From contig NZ_CP159829.1 in assembly GCF_047730065.1 (NCBI RefSeq), positions 682,001 through 746,000 on the forward strand: a DNA stretch of 64,000 nucleotides. Reading direction: 5' to 3'. Origin of the DNA: Njordibacter sp028825405. GTDB taxonomy: Bacteria; Pseudomonadota; Gammaproteobacteria; Pseudomonadales; Balneatricaceae. The notes beneath the pieces were generated by a model. The model searched no databases, was not told the origin of the DNA, and saw only the letters and a program-made list of their open reading frames with translations. Position 1 is the first letter of the stretch, and each line of letters starts with the position of its first letter. The position numbers were made by a program, and so were the translations under genes. This document shows positions 8,979 to 17,181 of this stretch, one piece after another.

Positions 8979-10403
8979 TTATAATCTAAGCATGAGCTTA
9001 ATAATGGTGTCGAAGGTTTTACCATAAGGCGGGTACATTAGCGATAAGGCCGACGTGTGCGCTTGCCTAAAAATGGGGCGTAGCTTACTCATGGCCATAA
9101 AGCCCTCTTCGCCATGGTATTGCCCCATGCCACTTTCACCGACGCCGCCAAACGGCATGTCGTGTTGGCCGACATGAATGGTGGTGTCATTAAGGCATAC
9201 CCCACCAGACCGAGTTTTATTGATGACTTTTGTCTGCAGGGTTTTATCATCACTGAATAAGTACAACGCCAAGGGTCGGTCTTGGCTATTGATATAGTCT
9301 AACACTTGGTCGATATGTTGATACGTCATAATCGGTAATATGGGACCAAATATTTCTTCCTGCAGCACTCTCATGGTCCCTGTAACACCGGTTAATAGTG
9401 TGGGAGGGAATTTTCTAGTGACATCATTAGCCACGCTACTGGGCACCAATGTTGTTGCTATTGCACCTTGCTCCAAGGCATCCGCAAGAATACTTTTAAG
9501 GCGCATGTAGGCCCTGTCATTAATGATAGAGGTGTAGTCTTGGTGTTCGATATCTGGATAACGGGCACTGACAATGGTTTTAGCTACCGCGACAAACTCT
9601 TCGACTTGACCCGCGGGCACAAATAAATAGTCTGGTGCCACGCAGGTTTGCCCAGCGTTAAGGTACTTTGAAAACAACAGTCGTTTTGCCGCTTTGGCTA
9701 TTGAGTAATCGGGTGCAATAATTGTTGGCGATTTACCACCCAGCTCTAAAGTTACTGGAGTCAGGTTGTCGGCGGCAGCACGCATTACTTGGCGGCCAGT
9801 ATGGCTAGAACCGGTAAACACCAAATGGTCAAAGGCTAGGGCAGCAAAGTTTGAGCCTTTAGCACCCTCCACAATGGTGAGCATGTTGGCTGCAAAGTGT
9901 TTGGCAAATAAGCGTTGTAATAACTCACTGAGGTGGCTTGAATTAGCCGCCATTTTAATCATGCAGCGATTGCCTGCAGCCAGGGCGCCAACGAGGGGGC
10001 TGACACACAAAAATAATGGGTAATTCCATGGCACAATAATACCCACCACACCCAGAGGTTGGGGGATTACGGTGTTTTGAGCCCCCAATAGCCATAGGGA
10101 CACCACACGTTTTTGGGGCCGCATCCATTGCTTTAAACGTTTGCGAGCATACTTAATACCGTCAATGCACAAATACAGTTCTGCTAGCAGTGTTTCTTGG
10201 AATGGGCGATGACCAAAGTCCTTCGAAATGGCCTCTGTTATGGCAGACTGATTGGTTTTGAGGATGTTTAAGAGCTTGTTTAAGTTTGCCAACCTTTGCT
10301 CTAGGGAGGGGATGCCGTGCTCTAAATAGGCCTCAGTTTGTGCCTTTAGCACTTGGTTTAAGTCTTGCGCAGGCACAGGGGCTTGGTTGGCAGTTTGGTC
10401 CAT
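8979..10403 (-). CDS. Aldehyde dehydrogenase (coniferyl-aldehyde/ALDH3-like)
   Basis: This 474-residue NAD(P)-dependent aldehyde dehydrogenase has the active-site motifs VTLELGGKSP (general-base Glu) and AGQTCVAPDY (catalytic Cys). GIIVPWNYPL and FTGSSHTGRQV lie in the cofactor site. The short N-terminus and the hydrophobic C-terminus (IIKLMLRL) fit the ALDH3/coniferyl aldehyde dehydrogenase group. It is the first gene of a minus-strand set with the FAD oxidase, the Fe/2OG oxygenase and the HD oxygenase, and may oxidise the aldehyde produced by the oxidase. The substrate name coniferyl aldehyde is a family label, not a prediction. Confidence 0.8.
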   Translation of the reverse strand: MDQTANQAPVPAQDLNQVLKAQTEAYLEHGIPSLEQRLANLNKLLNILKTNQSAITEAISKDFGHRPFQETLLAELYLCIDGIKYARKRLKQWMRPQKRVVSLWLLGAQNTVIPQPLGVVGIIVPWNYPLFLCVSPLVGALAAGNRCMIKMAANSSHLSELLQRLFAKHFAANMLTIVEGAKGSNFAALAFDHLVFTGSSHTGRQVMRAAADNLTPVTLELGGKSPTIIAPDYSIAKAAKRLLFSKYLNAGQTCVAPDYLFVPAGQVEEFVAVAKTIVSARYPDIEHQDYTSIINDRAYMRLKSILADALEQGAIATTLVPSSVANDVTRKFPPTLLTGVTGTMRVLQEEIFGPILPIMTYQHIDQVLDYINSQDRPLALYLFSDDKTLQTKVINKTRSGGVCLNDTTIHVGQHDMPFGGVGESGMGQYHGEEGFMAMSKLRPIFRQAHTSALSLMYPPYGKTFDTIIKLMLRL

Positions 10404-10562
10404 GGCCTAGGAGATCTCCTGTGAATTCGGTTGCTTCGTTTAAGAAGCATAAGGCTAAGCCTCTTGTGGATGCAATAGCTGGGTCAATATGCCGCGGCAA
10501 AGGTTTGCCGTTTAAACTCGAGTCGTTTAAAAAACCCTTATAAAACAAAATTTTAATGTTTT

Positions 10563-10578
10563 TGGCACAGTCTGTGCT
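10563..10578 (+). promoter_or_regulatory. Sigma-54 promoter of flgFGH
   Basis: TGGCACAGTCTGTGCT matches the -24/-12 consensus (TGGCAC-N5-TTGC) with GG and GC exactly twelve bases apart. It lies about 40 bases before the flgF ATG, which rules out the longer in-frame start at 10556 upstream of it. Confidence 0.85.
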
Positions 10579-10615
10579 TAAGTATGGACACAAGGCAATA
10601 ATTACTGAGGCCAAA

Positions 10616-11356
10616 ATGGATAAGATGATATTTACCATGCTTAACAGCATGAAGAGCGTACAGACTAAACAAGCCAACAATGCGCACGAGATTGCCAACG
10701 TGGTCACCCCTGGTTTTAAGAAGTCTTACAGTGAACAAACTAAATCCCTAGACGTGCATATACCCGGTACTTTTAATACGCGAGCCATGCCCGTGTCCAA
10801 TGCGACCAACGTGGTAGACATGAACCCAGGAGCTTTAATGGTGAGTGGCCGGAAGTTAGATGTTTATGTTAACCATGCAGGCGCCCTTACTGTGCAAGGC
10901 CCAGAGGGGCAGGATCTTTACACCCGTCGGGGTGACTTATCGGTGTCAGCCAATAATCAACTGGTTACGGGTACTGGACATCTAGTGGTAGGCGACAATG
11001 GCCCTATTACCATTCCCGCAGGTAGTAATATATCGATTGCTCGAGACGGCTCAGTGAATATGATCCCCCAGGGTGAAACCGCAGAAGTAAACGTGGGGCG
11101 ACTTAAATTGGTCGACACCCAAGGTCAAGAGATGCTCATCCGAGAGGATGCCCTTTACCAGCTAAAAGAAGGCGTGTTGCCAGCGAGTGCCGAGGTGACA
11201 GTTACACCCAATGCATTGGAAGGCAGTAACGTGACCGTCGTGGATTCAATGGTGAGGATGATTACCCTGTCTCGCCAATACGAAATGGCTGTCAACATGA
11301 TTAAAAATGCCCGTGAAGTGGACGCTGCTAGCGCCTCTCTCATGCGCTTAAACTAA
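10616..11356 (+). CDS. flgF: Flagellar basal-body rod protein FlgF
   Basis: FlgF (246 residues) is a proximal-rod protein of the flagellar basal body, exported by the flagellar type III system. The N-terminus MDKMIFTMLNSMKSVQ with NNAHEIANVVTPGFKK is the flg_bb_rod motif. The C-terminus EGSNVTVVDSMVRMITLSRQYE matches the conserved end of rod/hook proteins. The start at 10616 has GAGG five bases upstream and lies downstream of a sigma-54 element. The FlgF N-terminal motif normally reads NLANxxTxGF, so NEIANVVTPGF-like variation here is mild. It heads a flgFGH operon; flgB-E are not upstream, which is unusual for a gammaproteobacterial flg cluster. Confidence 0.93.
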   Translation: MDKMIFTMLNSMKSVQTKQANNAHEIANVVTPGFKKSYSEQTKSLDVHIPGTFNTRAMPVSNATNVVDMNPGALMVSGRKLDVYVNHAGALTVQGPEGQDLYTRRGDLSVSANNQLVTGTGHLVVGDNGPITIPAGSNISIARDGSVNMIPQGETAEVNVGRLKLVDTQGQEMLIREDALYQLKEGVLPASAEVTVTPNALEGSNVTVVDSMVRMITLSRQYEMAVNMIKNAREVDAASASLMRLN

Positions 11357-11376
11357 GAAATAAATAGGAGATTCTT

Positions 11377-12162
11377 ATGGATTCCTCATTATGGGTTGCT
11401 AAAACAGGCTTGGATGCTCAACAGCGCCGTATGACTGTAGTGGCCAACAACCTGGCTAACGTAAACACCACTGGTTTCAAGAAAGACCGTGCCGTGTTTG
11501 AAGATTTACTCTATCAGACTATTCGCCAACCCGGCGCACAAGTGGGCCAAGGCGCGAATTCACCGACCGGTTTAGTATTAGGTACAGGTACTCGTGTAGT
11601 GGCCACCGAGAAAATTCATAGCCAAGGTAACATGATTCAAACGGATAACGCCCTTGACCTTGCACTTGACGGTGATGGTTTTTTACAAACCCTACGCCAA
11701 GATGGCACCATTGGCTATACGCGAGACGGTTCGTTAAAACTTAATAATGTGGGCCAGCTAGTCACCGCGAGTGGCAACCTATTACAGCCAGCCGTTACAA
11801 TACCCACTAATGCCCGCACTATTACCATTGGTAAAGATGGCACCGTGAGTGTACAAACATTTGACCAAACCGAATCCCAAACCGTAGGTAACATTCAGGT
11901 GGCGAACTTTATTAACCCAGCTGGCCTGCAAGCCATGGGTGGTAACGTGTATGTGCAAACGGCCGCCAGTGGCGAGGCCCAGGTACTTACTCCTTCACAA
12001 GATGGTGCAGGTTCCCTGATTCAAGGTTCGTTGGAAGCTTCCAACGTGAACGTGGTGGAATCCATGGTCAACATGATTGAAACCCAGCGCGCTTATGAAG
12101 TGAACTCTAAAGCCATATCGGCAGCAGACGGCATGTTGCGTTTCATTAACAACAACCTTTAA
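11377..12162 (+). CDS. flgG: Flagellar distal rod protein FlgG
   Basis: This 261-residue protein starts MDSSLWVAKTGLDAQQRR and carries the NNLANVNTTGFKKDR motif that defines axial rod proteins. It ends VNVVESMVNMIETQRAYE, as in FlgG. It forms the distal rod crossing the periplasm. It lies 20 bases after flgF with GGAG upstream of the ATG, in the same operon. Length and motifs are ordinary for FlgG. Confidence 0.96.
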   Translation: MDSSLWVAKTGLDAQQRRMTVVANNLANVNTTGFKKDRAVFEDLLYQTIRQPGAQVGQGANSPTGLVLGTGTRVVATEKIHSQGNMIQTDNALDLALDGDGFLQTLRQDGTIGYTRDGSLKLNNVGQLVTASGNLLQPAVTIPTNARTITIGKDGTVSVQTFDQTESQTVGNIQVANFINPAGLQAMGGNVYVQTAASGEAQVLTPSQDGAGSLIQGSLEASNVNVVESMVNMIETQRAYEVNSKAISAADGMLRFINNNL

Positions 12163-12205
12163 ACATAAGTGATTAAACCCACGTAATTAAAAACAGGTGA
12201 TACTC

Positions 12206-12889
12206 ATGGCTAAATTAACATCGACATACAAGCAGGCATCTAAAATAGGCACGCTCGTTCTGACCTGTGTATTCGTTAGTGCCTGCGGCAGCAAGGCCAT
12301 GCCGGTTAAAACCAGTGACTTCTCGCCGGTGTTACCCGCAGCCATCATTGAAAAAGCAGTGGCCGATGGGTCAATTTATTCTGGGGGTATCAATGATGGT
12401 TTATTTGGTGACCGCAAGGCCTATCGGGTGGGTGACATTATTACCATTATATTGCGCGAAAAAACCTTGTCGCAAAAAAGTGCGAGTAATGTCACCTCAC
12501 GAAAATCCAACAATACTGCAGTGGCTGGGATAGGACTGGGCGATGCAACCCTGGCTACTGCATTGGCTAGCAGTAATATCGATAACACCGGCAGTGGCGA
12601 AGTGAAACAGTCTAATACCCTGGGTGGCGATATATCAGCCACCGTGGTGCGGGCGCTCACCAACGGTAACTTGATCATTCGTGGTGAAAAGATGATCGCC
12701 TTGAACGACGGTAATGAATACATCCAGATTTCGGGCATGATTCGCTCAGAAGATGTGCAGCCTGATAACACCGTGCTGTCCAAGCGCATCGCCAATGCAG
12801 AAATTAGCTACAGTGGTGACGGCGATTATGTGGACGCGACCAAAGCAGGTTGGGGCACCAAATTGTTCTATAAGATCTGGCCTTTCTAA
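12206..12889 (+). CDS. flgH: Flagellar L-ring lipoprotein FlgH
   Basis: FlgH forms the outer-membrane L-ring. I chose the ATG at 12206 because AGGTGA precedes it; a GTG nine bases earlier is possible. The 227-residue product has a lipoprotein signal peptide ending in the lipobox VSAC. The body carries YRVGDIITIILREKT and GNLIIRGEKMIALNDGNEYI, both typical of FlgH. The P-ring gene flgI and the muramidase gene flgJ, which normally follow, are absent. Instead the TPR island begins 280 bases later. Confidence 0.94.
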   Translation: MAKLTSTYKQASKIGTLVLTCVFVSACGSKAMPVKTSDFSPVLPAAIIEKAVADGSIYSGGINDGLFGDRKAYRVGDIITIILREKTLSQKSASNVTSRKSNNTAVAGIGLGDATLATALASSNIDNTGSGEVKQSNTLGGDISATVVRALTNGNLIIRGEKMIALNDGNEYIQISGMIRSEDVQPDNTVLSKRIANAEISYSGDGDYVDATKAGWGTKLFYKIWPF

Positions 12890-13168
12890 TGCTTAAATGC
12901 ATCTGGAAGATCTCCTTTGCTCTATCGCGTGATTTAAAGTAATACTAGAGCAGCAGCTTTATTTGGCTGAAGTTTCACCTTGTTATTCTGGCCCTGATTG
13001 TATAACTAAAAGGGCTAGAATTACCTTGATTTAGATGTAAGTTCGCTGGTATCAAGTCAAGATTTAAAATGAGTTAAACGATCAACTCTGATGCCATGCT
13101 TAGCGAATTAATAGATTTTAAAGCCTTACAAATAGCCCTATACCAGTAATTAAATCTTGGAATAACCC

Positions 13169-15790
13169 ATGGAACTGTCATTAGAAGAAACCATAGATAA
13201 GTCTATTGAAACTTATAAAGCTGGCAAGATTCAAGAAGCTGCCCCCCAGATTGATGGTCAGAACTCAGTGAGGCCTAATGTCTTAGACAGCTTAAAGCTT
13301 GATCAAGCGATAAGACTTGCAAAGAAGAAAGCCAAAGCAGGGTCTCTAGAGGACGCCAAGCGCATTTATAATGATATTCTTGCTAGATTTCCAAGGAACA
13401 AGCGGGCTCTTGATGGGATTAAGTCACTATCGGGTGGGTTTACTGGTAAAGTGTCAAAGGTTAAAGAGCCACCACAAGACCAACAACAGCGTTTGATCAA
13501 CCTCTGTCAGCAAGGTCAGCTCCAACAGGCTTTGGACAGCTCCAAGCAATTGCTTCTGCAGTTTCCTAACTCATTGACACTGTATAATATTCAAGGCGTC
13601 GCTAATGCAGCGTTGGGGCAGTTTGATGCTTCCATTGATAATTACAAACAAGCTCTGAAGATCAAGCCTAATTATGCGGACGCCCACTACAACATGGGTT
13701 CTGCCTTAAAGGATAAGGGTGACCTGGAGGCTGCAATAGGCAGTTACAAACAGGCTCTAAAGATTAAGCCTGACTATGCCGATGCCTATCTTAATATGGG
13801 TAATGCCCTGAGTGATAAGGGTGATGTGGAGGCCGCTATAGATAGCTTTAAAAAGGCTCTAAAGATCAAGCCTGACTATTCTGATGCCTATAACAATATG
13901 GGTAATGCACTGCAGGATAAGGGTGACCTTGAGGCTGCCATCGATAGCTACCAAAAAGCTTTGAAAATAAAGCCTGACTATGCTGATGCCTATAATAATA
14001 TGGGTGTTGCCCTAAAGGATAAGGGTGATGTGGAGGCCGCTATAAATAGCTTCAAAACGGCTCTGAAGATCAAGTCTGACTATTCTGATGCCTATAACAA
14101 TATGGGTAATGCCCTGCAGGATAAGGTTGATTTAGGGGCCGCAATAGACAGTTACAATCAGGCCGTAAAGATTAGGCCTGACTTTGCTGAGGCCTATTAT
14201 AATATGGGTAATGCCCTGAAAGATAAGGGTGATCTAGAGTCCGCAATAGACAGCTACAAAAAGGCTATCAAGATTAAGCCTGATTATGCTGCAGCCTATT
14301 ATAATATGGGTAATGCCCTGCAGAATACGGATGATCTAGATGCCGCTCTGGGTAGCTTGAAGCAGGCCATAAAGATTAAGCCTGATTATGCTGAAGCCTA
14401 TTACAATATGGGTATTGTCCTGAACGATAAGGGTGATCAAGAGTCCGCTATAGACAGTTACAAACAGGCGGTAAAAACCAAGCCTGACTATGCTGAGGCT
14501 TTTAACAATATGGGTGTTGCCCTGAACAATAAGGGTAACCTAGAGGATGCTATAGACGGCTACAAACAGGCCATCAAGATTAAGCCTGACTACGCTGAGG
14601 CCTATAACAATATGGGCGTTTCCCTGAAGAATAAGGGTGACCTAGAGACCGCTATAGACAGTTACAAACAGGCGGTAAAGATCAAGCCTGACTATGCTGA
14701 GGCTTTTAACAATATGGGTGCTGTCTTGTTTGATAAGGGTGACCTAGAGGCCGCTATAGACAGTTACAAACAGGCCATACAGATCAAGCCTGACTTTGCT
14801 GATGCCTATAATAATATGGGTGGCATCCTTAAAGAACTAGGAAGATTAGACGAGGCCGAAGCAAACTACACGCGAGCGATATCGTTGAAACCTGACGATG
14901 CCAAAGCCCATAATAACTTGGGTGTCACACTGCAAGAACTGGGTAGATTAGATGAGGCTAAAGCTAGCTATGCGCAAGCGATAGTGTTGAAACCTGACTT
15001 TGGTGAAGCTTTTTGGAACCTACATGGTGTTGAAAAGACTATTGGAGGAGCCGAATATTGGATTGATAAATGTTTGATTGCAGATGCAAACCATTTGGAA
15101 GCACAATTAATGAAGGCTGCATTAAGATTCTATCAAGGAGACAGAAATAGTTTTGATGGTTTGATGCAATCTAAGTTCAAAAAACACCCCTTTATGCGTT
15201 CATTTTCTTGGGCTTTTAGCCTACCTAATCTTCCTGAGCTACACTTTGATAAGGGGCACTTTTTTGATTCCGTAGTTAAACAAAGCATAATTTCAAAACC
15301 GTTTTATGAATTTGGTGTGTGGAGGGCGTCATCCTTTAAATATCTTCTTAAGGTTTTTAAAAAAGGCTATGGGTTTGACACGTTCACAGGTTTGCCAGAG
15401 GATTGGCATAGCGAAAATGGTAGTGTTGCCCGAAAGGCTGGTGCTTATACGAGTGATGGAAATGTGCCTAAAATAAAAGGGGGAGAGTTTATTGTAGGTA
15501 AATTTGAAGATACTTTGCCAGTCTTTTTTTCTGAAAGTCGGCCTATGGCATCAGTAATAAATTTTGATGCAGATTTATACTCCTCAACTATTTGTGCTTT
15601 AAATTTTTCAAAACCAGTAATGGATAAAGATACTATTTTTATCTTTGATGAACTCCTAATGAACGAAAATTGGGAACAAGACGAATTTAAAGCATTAAAC
15701 GAATTCTGTTCTATCAACAAATATAGTTATGAAGTGATAGCAATCTCATTCTTTACAAAACAAGTTGCAGTTAAATTGACTGGTATTTAA
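13169..15790 (+). CDS. TPR protein with C-terminal TylF-like methyltransferase domain
   Basis: This 873-residue protein has three parts. A short N-terminus is followed by the island's shared module (NVLDSLKLDQAIRLAKKKAK, about residues 37-90). About fourteen 34-residue TPR units then repeat KIKPDYADAYNNMG-type motifs (about 120-620). The C-terminal 180 residues resemble TylF/MycF SAM-dependent O-methyltransferases: FGVWRASSFKYLL, GYGFDTFTGLPEDW, NFDADLYSST and FDELL. Compared with paralogues it lacks the first TPR linker: residue 24 jumps directly to the DGQN segment. It is the first gene after flgH. I infer methylation of flagellin or of its glycan, with the TPRs holding the target. A small-molecule target is an alternative. 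Confidence 0.75.
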   Translation: MELSLEETIDKSIETYKAGKIQEAAPQIDGQNSVRPNVLDSLKLDQAIRLAKKKAKAGSLEDAKRIYNDILARFPRNKRALDGIKSLSGGFTGKVSKVKEPPQDQQQRLINLCQQGQLQQALDSSKQLLLQFPNSLTLYNIQGVANAALGQFDASIDNYKQALKIKPNYADAHYNMGSALKDKGDLEAAIGSYKQALKIKPDYADAYLNMGNALSDKGDVEAAIDSFKKALKIKPDYSDAYNNMGNALQDKGDLEAAIDSYQKALKIKPDYADAYNNMGVALKDKGDVEAAINSFKTALKIKSDYSDAYNNMGNALQDKVDLGAAIDSYNQAVKIRPDFAEAYYNMGNALKDKGDLESAIDSYKKAIKIKPDYAAAYYNMGNALQNTDDLDAALGSLKQAIKIKPDYAEAYYNMGIVLNDKGDQESAIDSYKQAVKTKPDYAEAFNNMGVALNNKGNLEDAIDGYKQAIKIKPDYAEAYNNMGVSLKNKGDLETAIDSYKQAVKIKPDYAEAFNNMGAVLFDKGDLEAAIDSYKQAIQIKPDFADAYNNMGGILKELGRLDEAEANYTRAISLKPDDAKAHNNLGVTLQELGRLDEAKASYAQAIVLKPDFGEAFWNLHGVEKTIGGAEYWIDKCLIADANHLEAQLMKAALRFYQGDRNSFDGLMQSKFKKHPFMRSFSWAFSLPNLPELHFDKGHFFDSVVKQSIISKPFYEFGVWRASSFKYLLKVFKKGYGFDTFTGLPEDWHSENGSVARKAGAYTSDGNVPKIKGGEFIVGKFEDTLPVFFSESRPMASVINFDADLYSSTICALNFSKPVMDKDTIFIFDELLMNENWEQDEFKALNEFCSINKYSYEVIAISFFTKQVAVKLTGI

Positions 15791-15921
15791 CATCTATTAA
15801 AGAGGATTACCAAATATGCAACAGAAGCCAAACACTTGTTAGCGAGACTTACTTTAAAGGAACAAAGCTAAAACTCGCAACCAAAGTGAACTTTCAAAAA
15901 CCGAACAAAAAAGGTGGGCTA

Positions 15922-17052
15922 ATGAAATCTAGTAAACGAAAAACAGCGCTAATTTGTGGAATTTCTGGGCAGGATGGAGCATACCTTGCAAGGCTTCTGC
16001 TGTCTAAAGATTACAAAGTGGTTGGTACTTCAAGAGATTCTTCTACTAATAGCTTAACCAATTTGAATCGTCTAGGTATCGTTGATGATGTTGTGCTTTA
16101 TTCAATGGCCCTTAATGATTTTCGGAGTGTGCTTCAGGTGCTGTCTGATGTTGAGCCAGATGAAATATATAATTTGGCTGGCCAAACTTCTGTAGGCTTG
16201 TCTTTTGAGCAGCCAATCGAAACTTTTGACAGTATCAATACTGGGACCTTGAACTTGCTTGAGGGACTGCGGTTTTTAAAGCTTAACGCTCGATTCTATA
16301 ATGCCGGATCGAGTGAGTGTTTTGGTAATACCGCAGGGGTGTCTGCTAACGAAACAACCGCCTTTAAGCCCAAAAGCCCTTATGCTGTTGCTAAAGCCGC
16401 TGCGTTTTGGGCTGTCGCGAGTTATCGTGAAGCCTACGGTTTGTTTGCGTGTTCTGGAATACTATTTAACCATGAGTCTGCGCTAAGACCAGAGCGGTTT
16501 GTCACACAAAAAATTATACAGGCAGCCAAACGAATTAAAAATGGTAGTGGCGAAACCCTTTTGCTGGGAAATATAGAAATACACAGAGACTGGGGCTGGG
16601 CTCCAGAGTATGTAGATGCAATGTGGCGCATGCTGCAGCAAGAAAATGCGGATGACTTTGTAATCGCTACAGGAAAGTCTCATTCCCTTAAAGAGTTTGT
16701 GGTGGAGGCTTTTTCCTGTCTAGATTTAGATTGGCATGAGCACGTAAAGGTTGACTTATCATTAATGCGGCCAAGTGATATTAACCAAAGTTGTGGTAAT
16801 GCTGATAAAGCAAAGGCAGTATTGGGATGGCAGTCAAAGTCTACCTTAAAAGATACAGTGTACACGATGATAGAGGGTTGTGTTGGAGACAAAATCAGAG
16901 ATAAAAAAAGGAAACATGCTTTTGATGATGAGTTTATCCAACTCGCTCGCAGTGTTTATATCACCAATGATCAACGTTCACGTATCAAAAGAAAAATAAA
17001 TGATATGTTTGGATCAGAACTTGTAGAAGAAAAATCATATGCGGAATACTAA
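15922..17052 (+). CDS. gmd: GDP-mannose 4,6-dehydratase with a fused DUF6165 tail
   Basis: The start is the ATG at 15922 with AAGGTGGG upstream. The product (376 residues) begins with the Rossmann motif ALICGISGQDGAYLARLLL and has YNLAGQTSVGLSFEQP, AGSSECFG, the YxxxK active site in SPYAVAKAAAFW and FNHESALRPERFVT, all typical of GMD, which makes GDP-4-keto-6-deoxymannose. Its last about 52 residues, from IRDKKRKHAFDDEF on, are not GMD. They are nearly identical to the C-terminus of the DUF6165 protein encoded at 24428-24817, and the DNA match continues beyond the stop codon. Recombination between the two loci is the simplest cause. The catalytic part looks complete, so activity is likely. 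Confidence 0.88.
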   Translation: MKSSKRKTALICGISGQDGAYLARLLLSKDYKVVGTSRDSSTNSLTNLNRLGIVDDVVLYSMALNDFRSVLQVLSDVEPDEIYNLAGQTSVGLSFEQPIETFDSINTGTLNLLEGLRFLKLNARFYNAGSSECFGNTAGVSANETTAFKPKSPYAVAKAAAFWAVASYREAYGLFACSGILFNHESALRPERFVTQKIIQAAKRIKNGSGETLLLGNIEIHRDWGWAPEYVDAMWRMLQQENADDFVIATGKSHSLKEFVVEAFSCLDLDWHEHVKVDLSLMRPSDINQSCGNADKAKAVLGWQSKSTLKDTVYTMIEGCVGDKIRDKKRKHAFDDEFIQLARSVYITNDQRSRIKRKINDMFGSELVEEKSYAEY

Positions 17053-17115
17053 GCCCCTATGTAACTTAGCCAATATTGATCTGCGCTGGAGTGTGTGTTT
17101 AAGTTTGGCGCTGAA
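17053..17115 (-). pseudogene. Inverted relic of a TPR N-terminal region
   Basis: On the minus strand, the segment beginning CAGATCAATATTGGCTAAG is a degraded copy of the TPR-gene segment that reads GGTCAATACTGGTTGAGC in the gene starting at 17182. A longer version of the same inverted relic follows the DUF6165 gene at about 24820, so both copies moved with the DUF6165 tail. It encodes nothing usable. Confidence 0.55.
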
Positions 17116-17181
17116 AAAACTAATCAAACAGATGTATGGTAATAATATTCTTATTACTAATACACACATCATGGACTGATT

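Noticed and set aside
10556..10615. Longer N-terminus for FlgF
   Set aside because: The sigma-54 element at 10563-10578 lies within it, and the ATG at 10616 has a ribosome site and the usual FlgF start.
13600..14850. Regular about 102-bp tandem repeats considered as a CRISPR array or satellite
   Set aside because: The period equals 34 codons, the reading frame is continuous and the translation is TPR units; there are no spacers.
15826..15843. Eight-codon minigene before gmd (ATG CAA CAG ... TAG)
   Set aside because: It has a passable AGAGGA site, but it is too short to judge and shows no other support.
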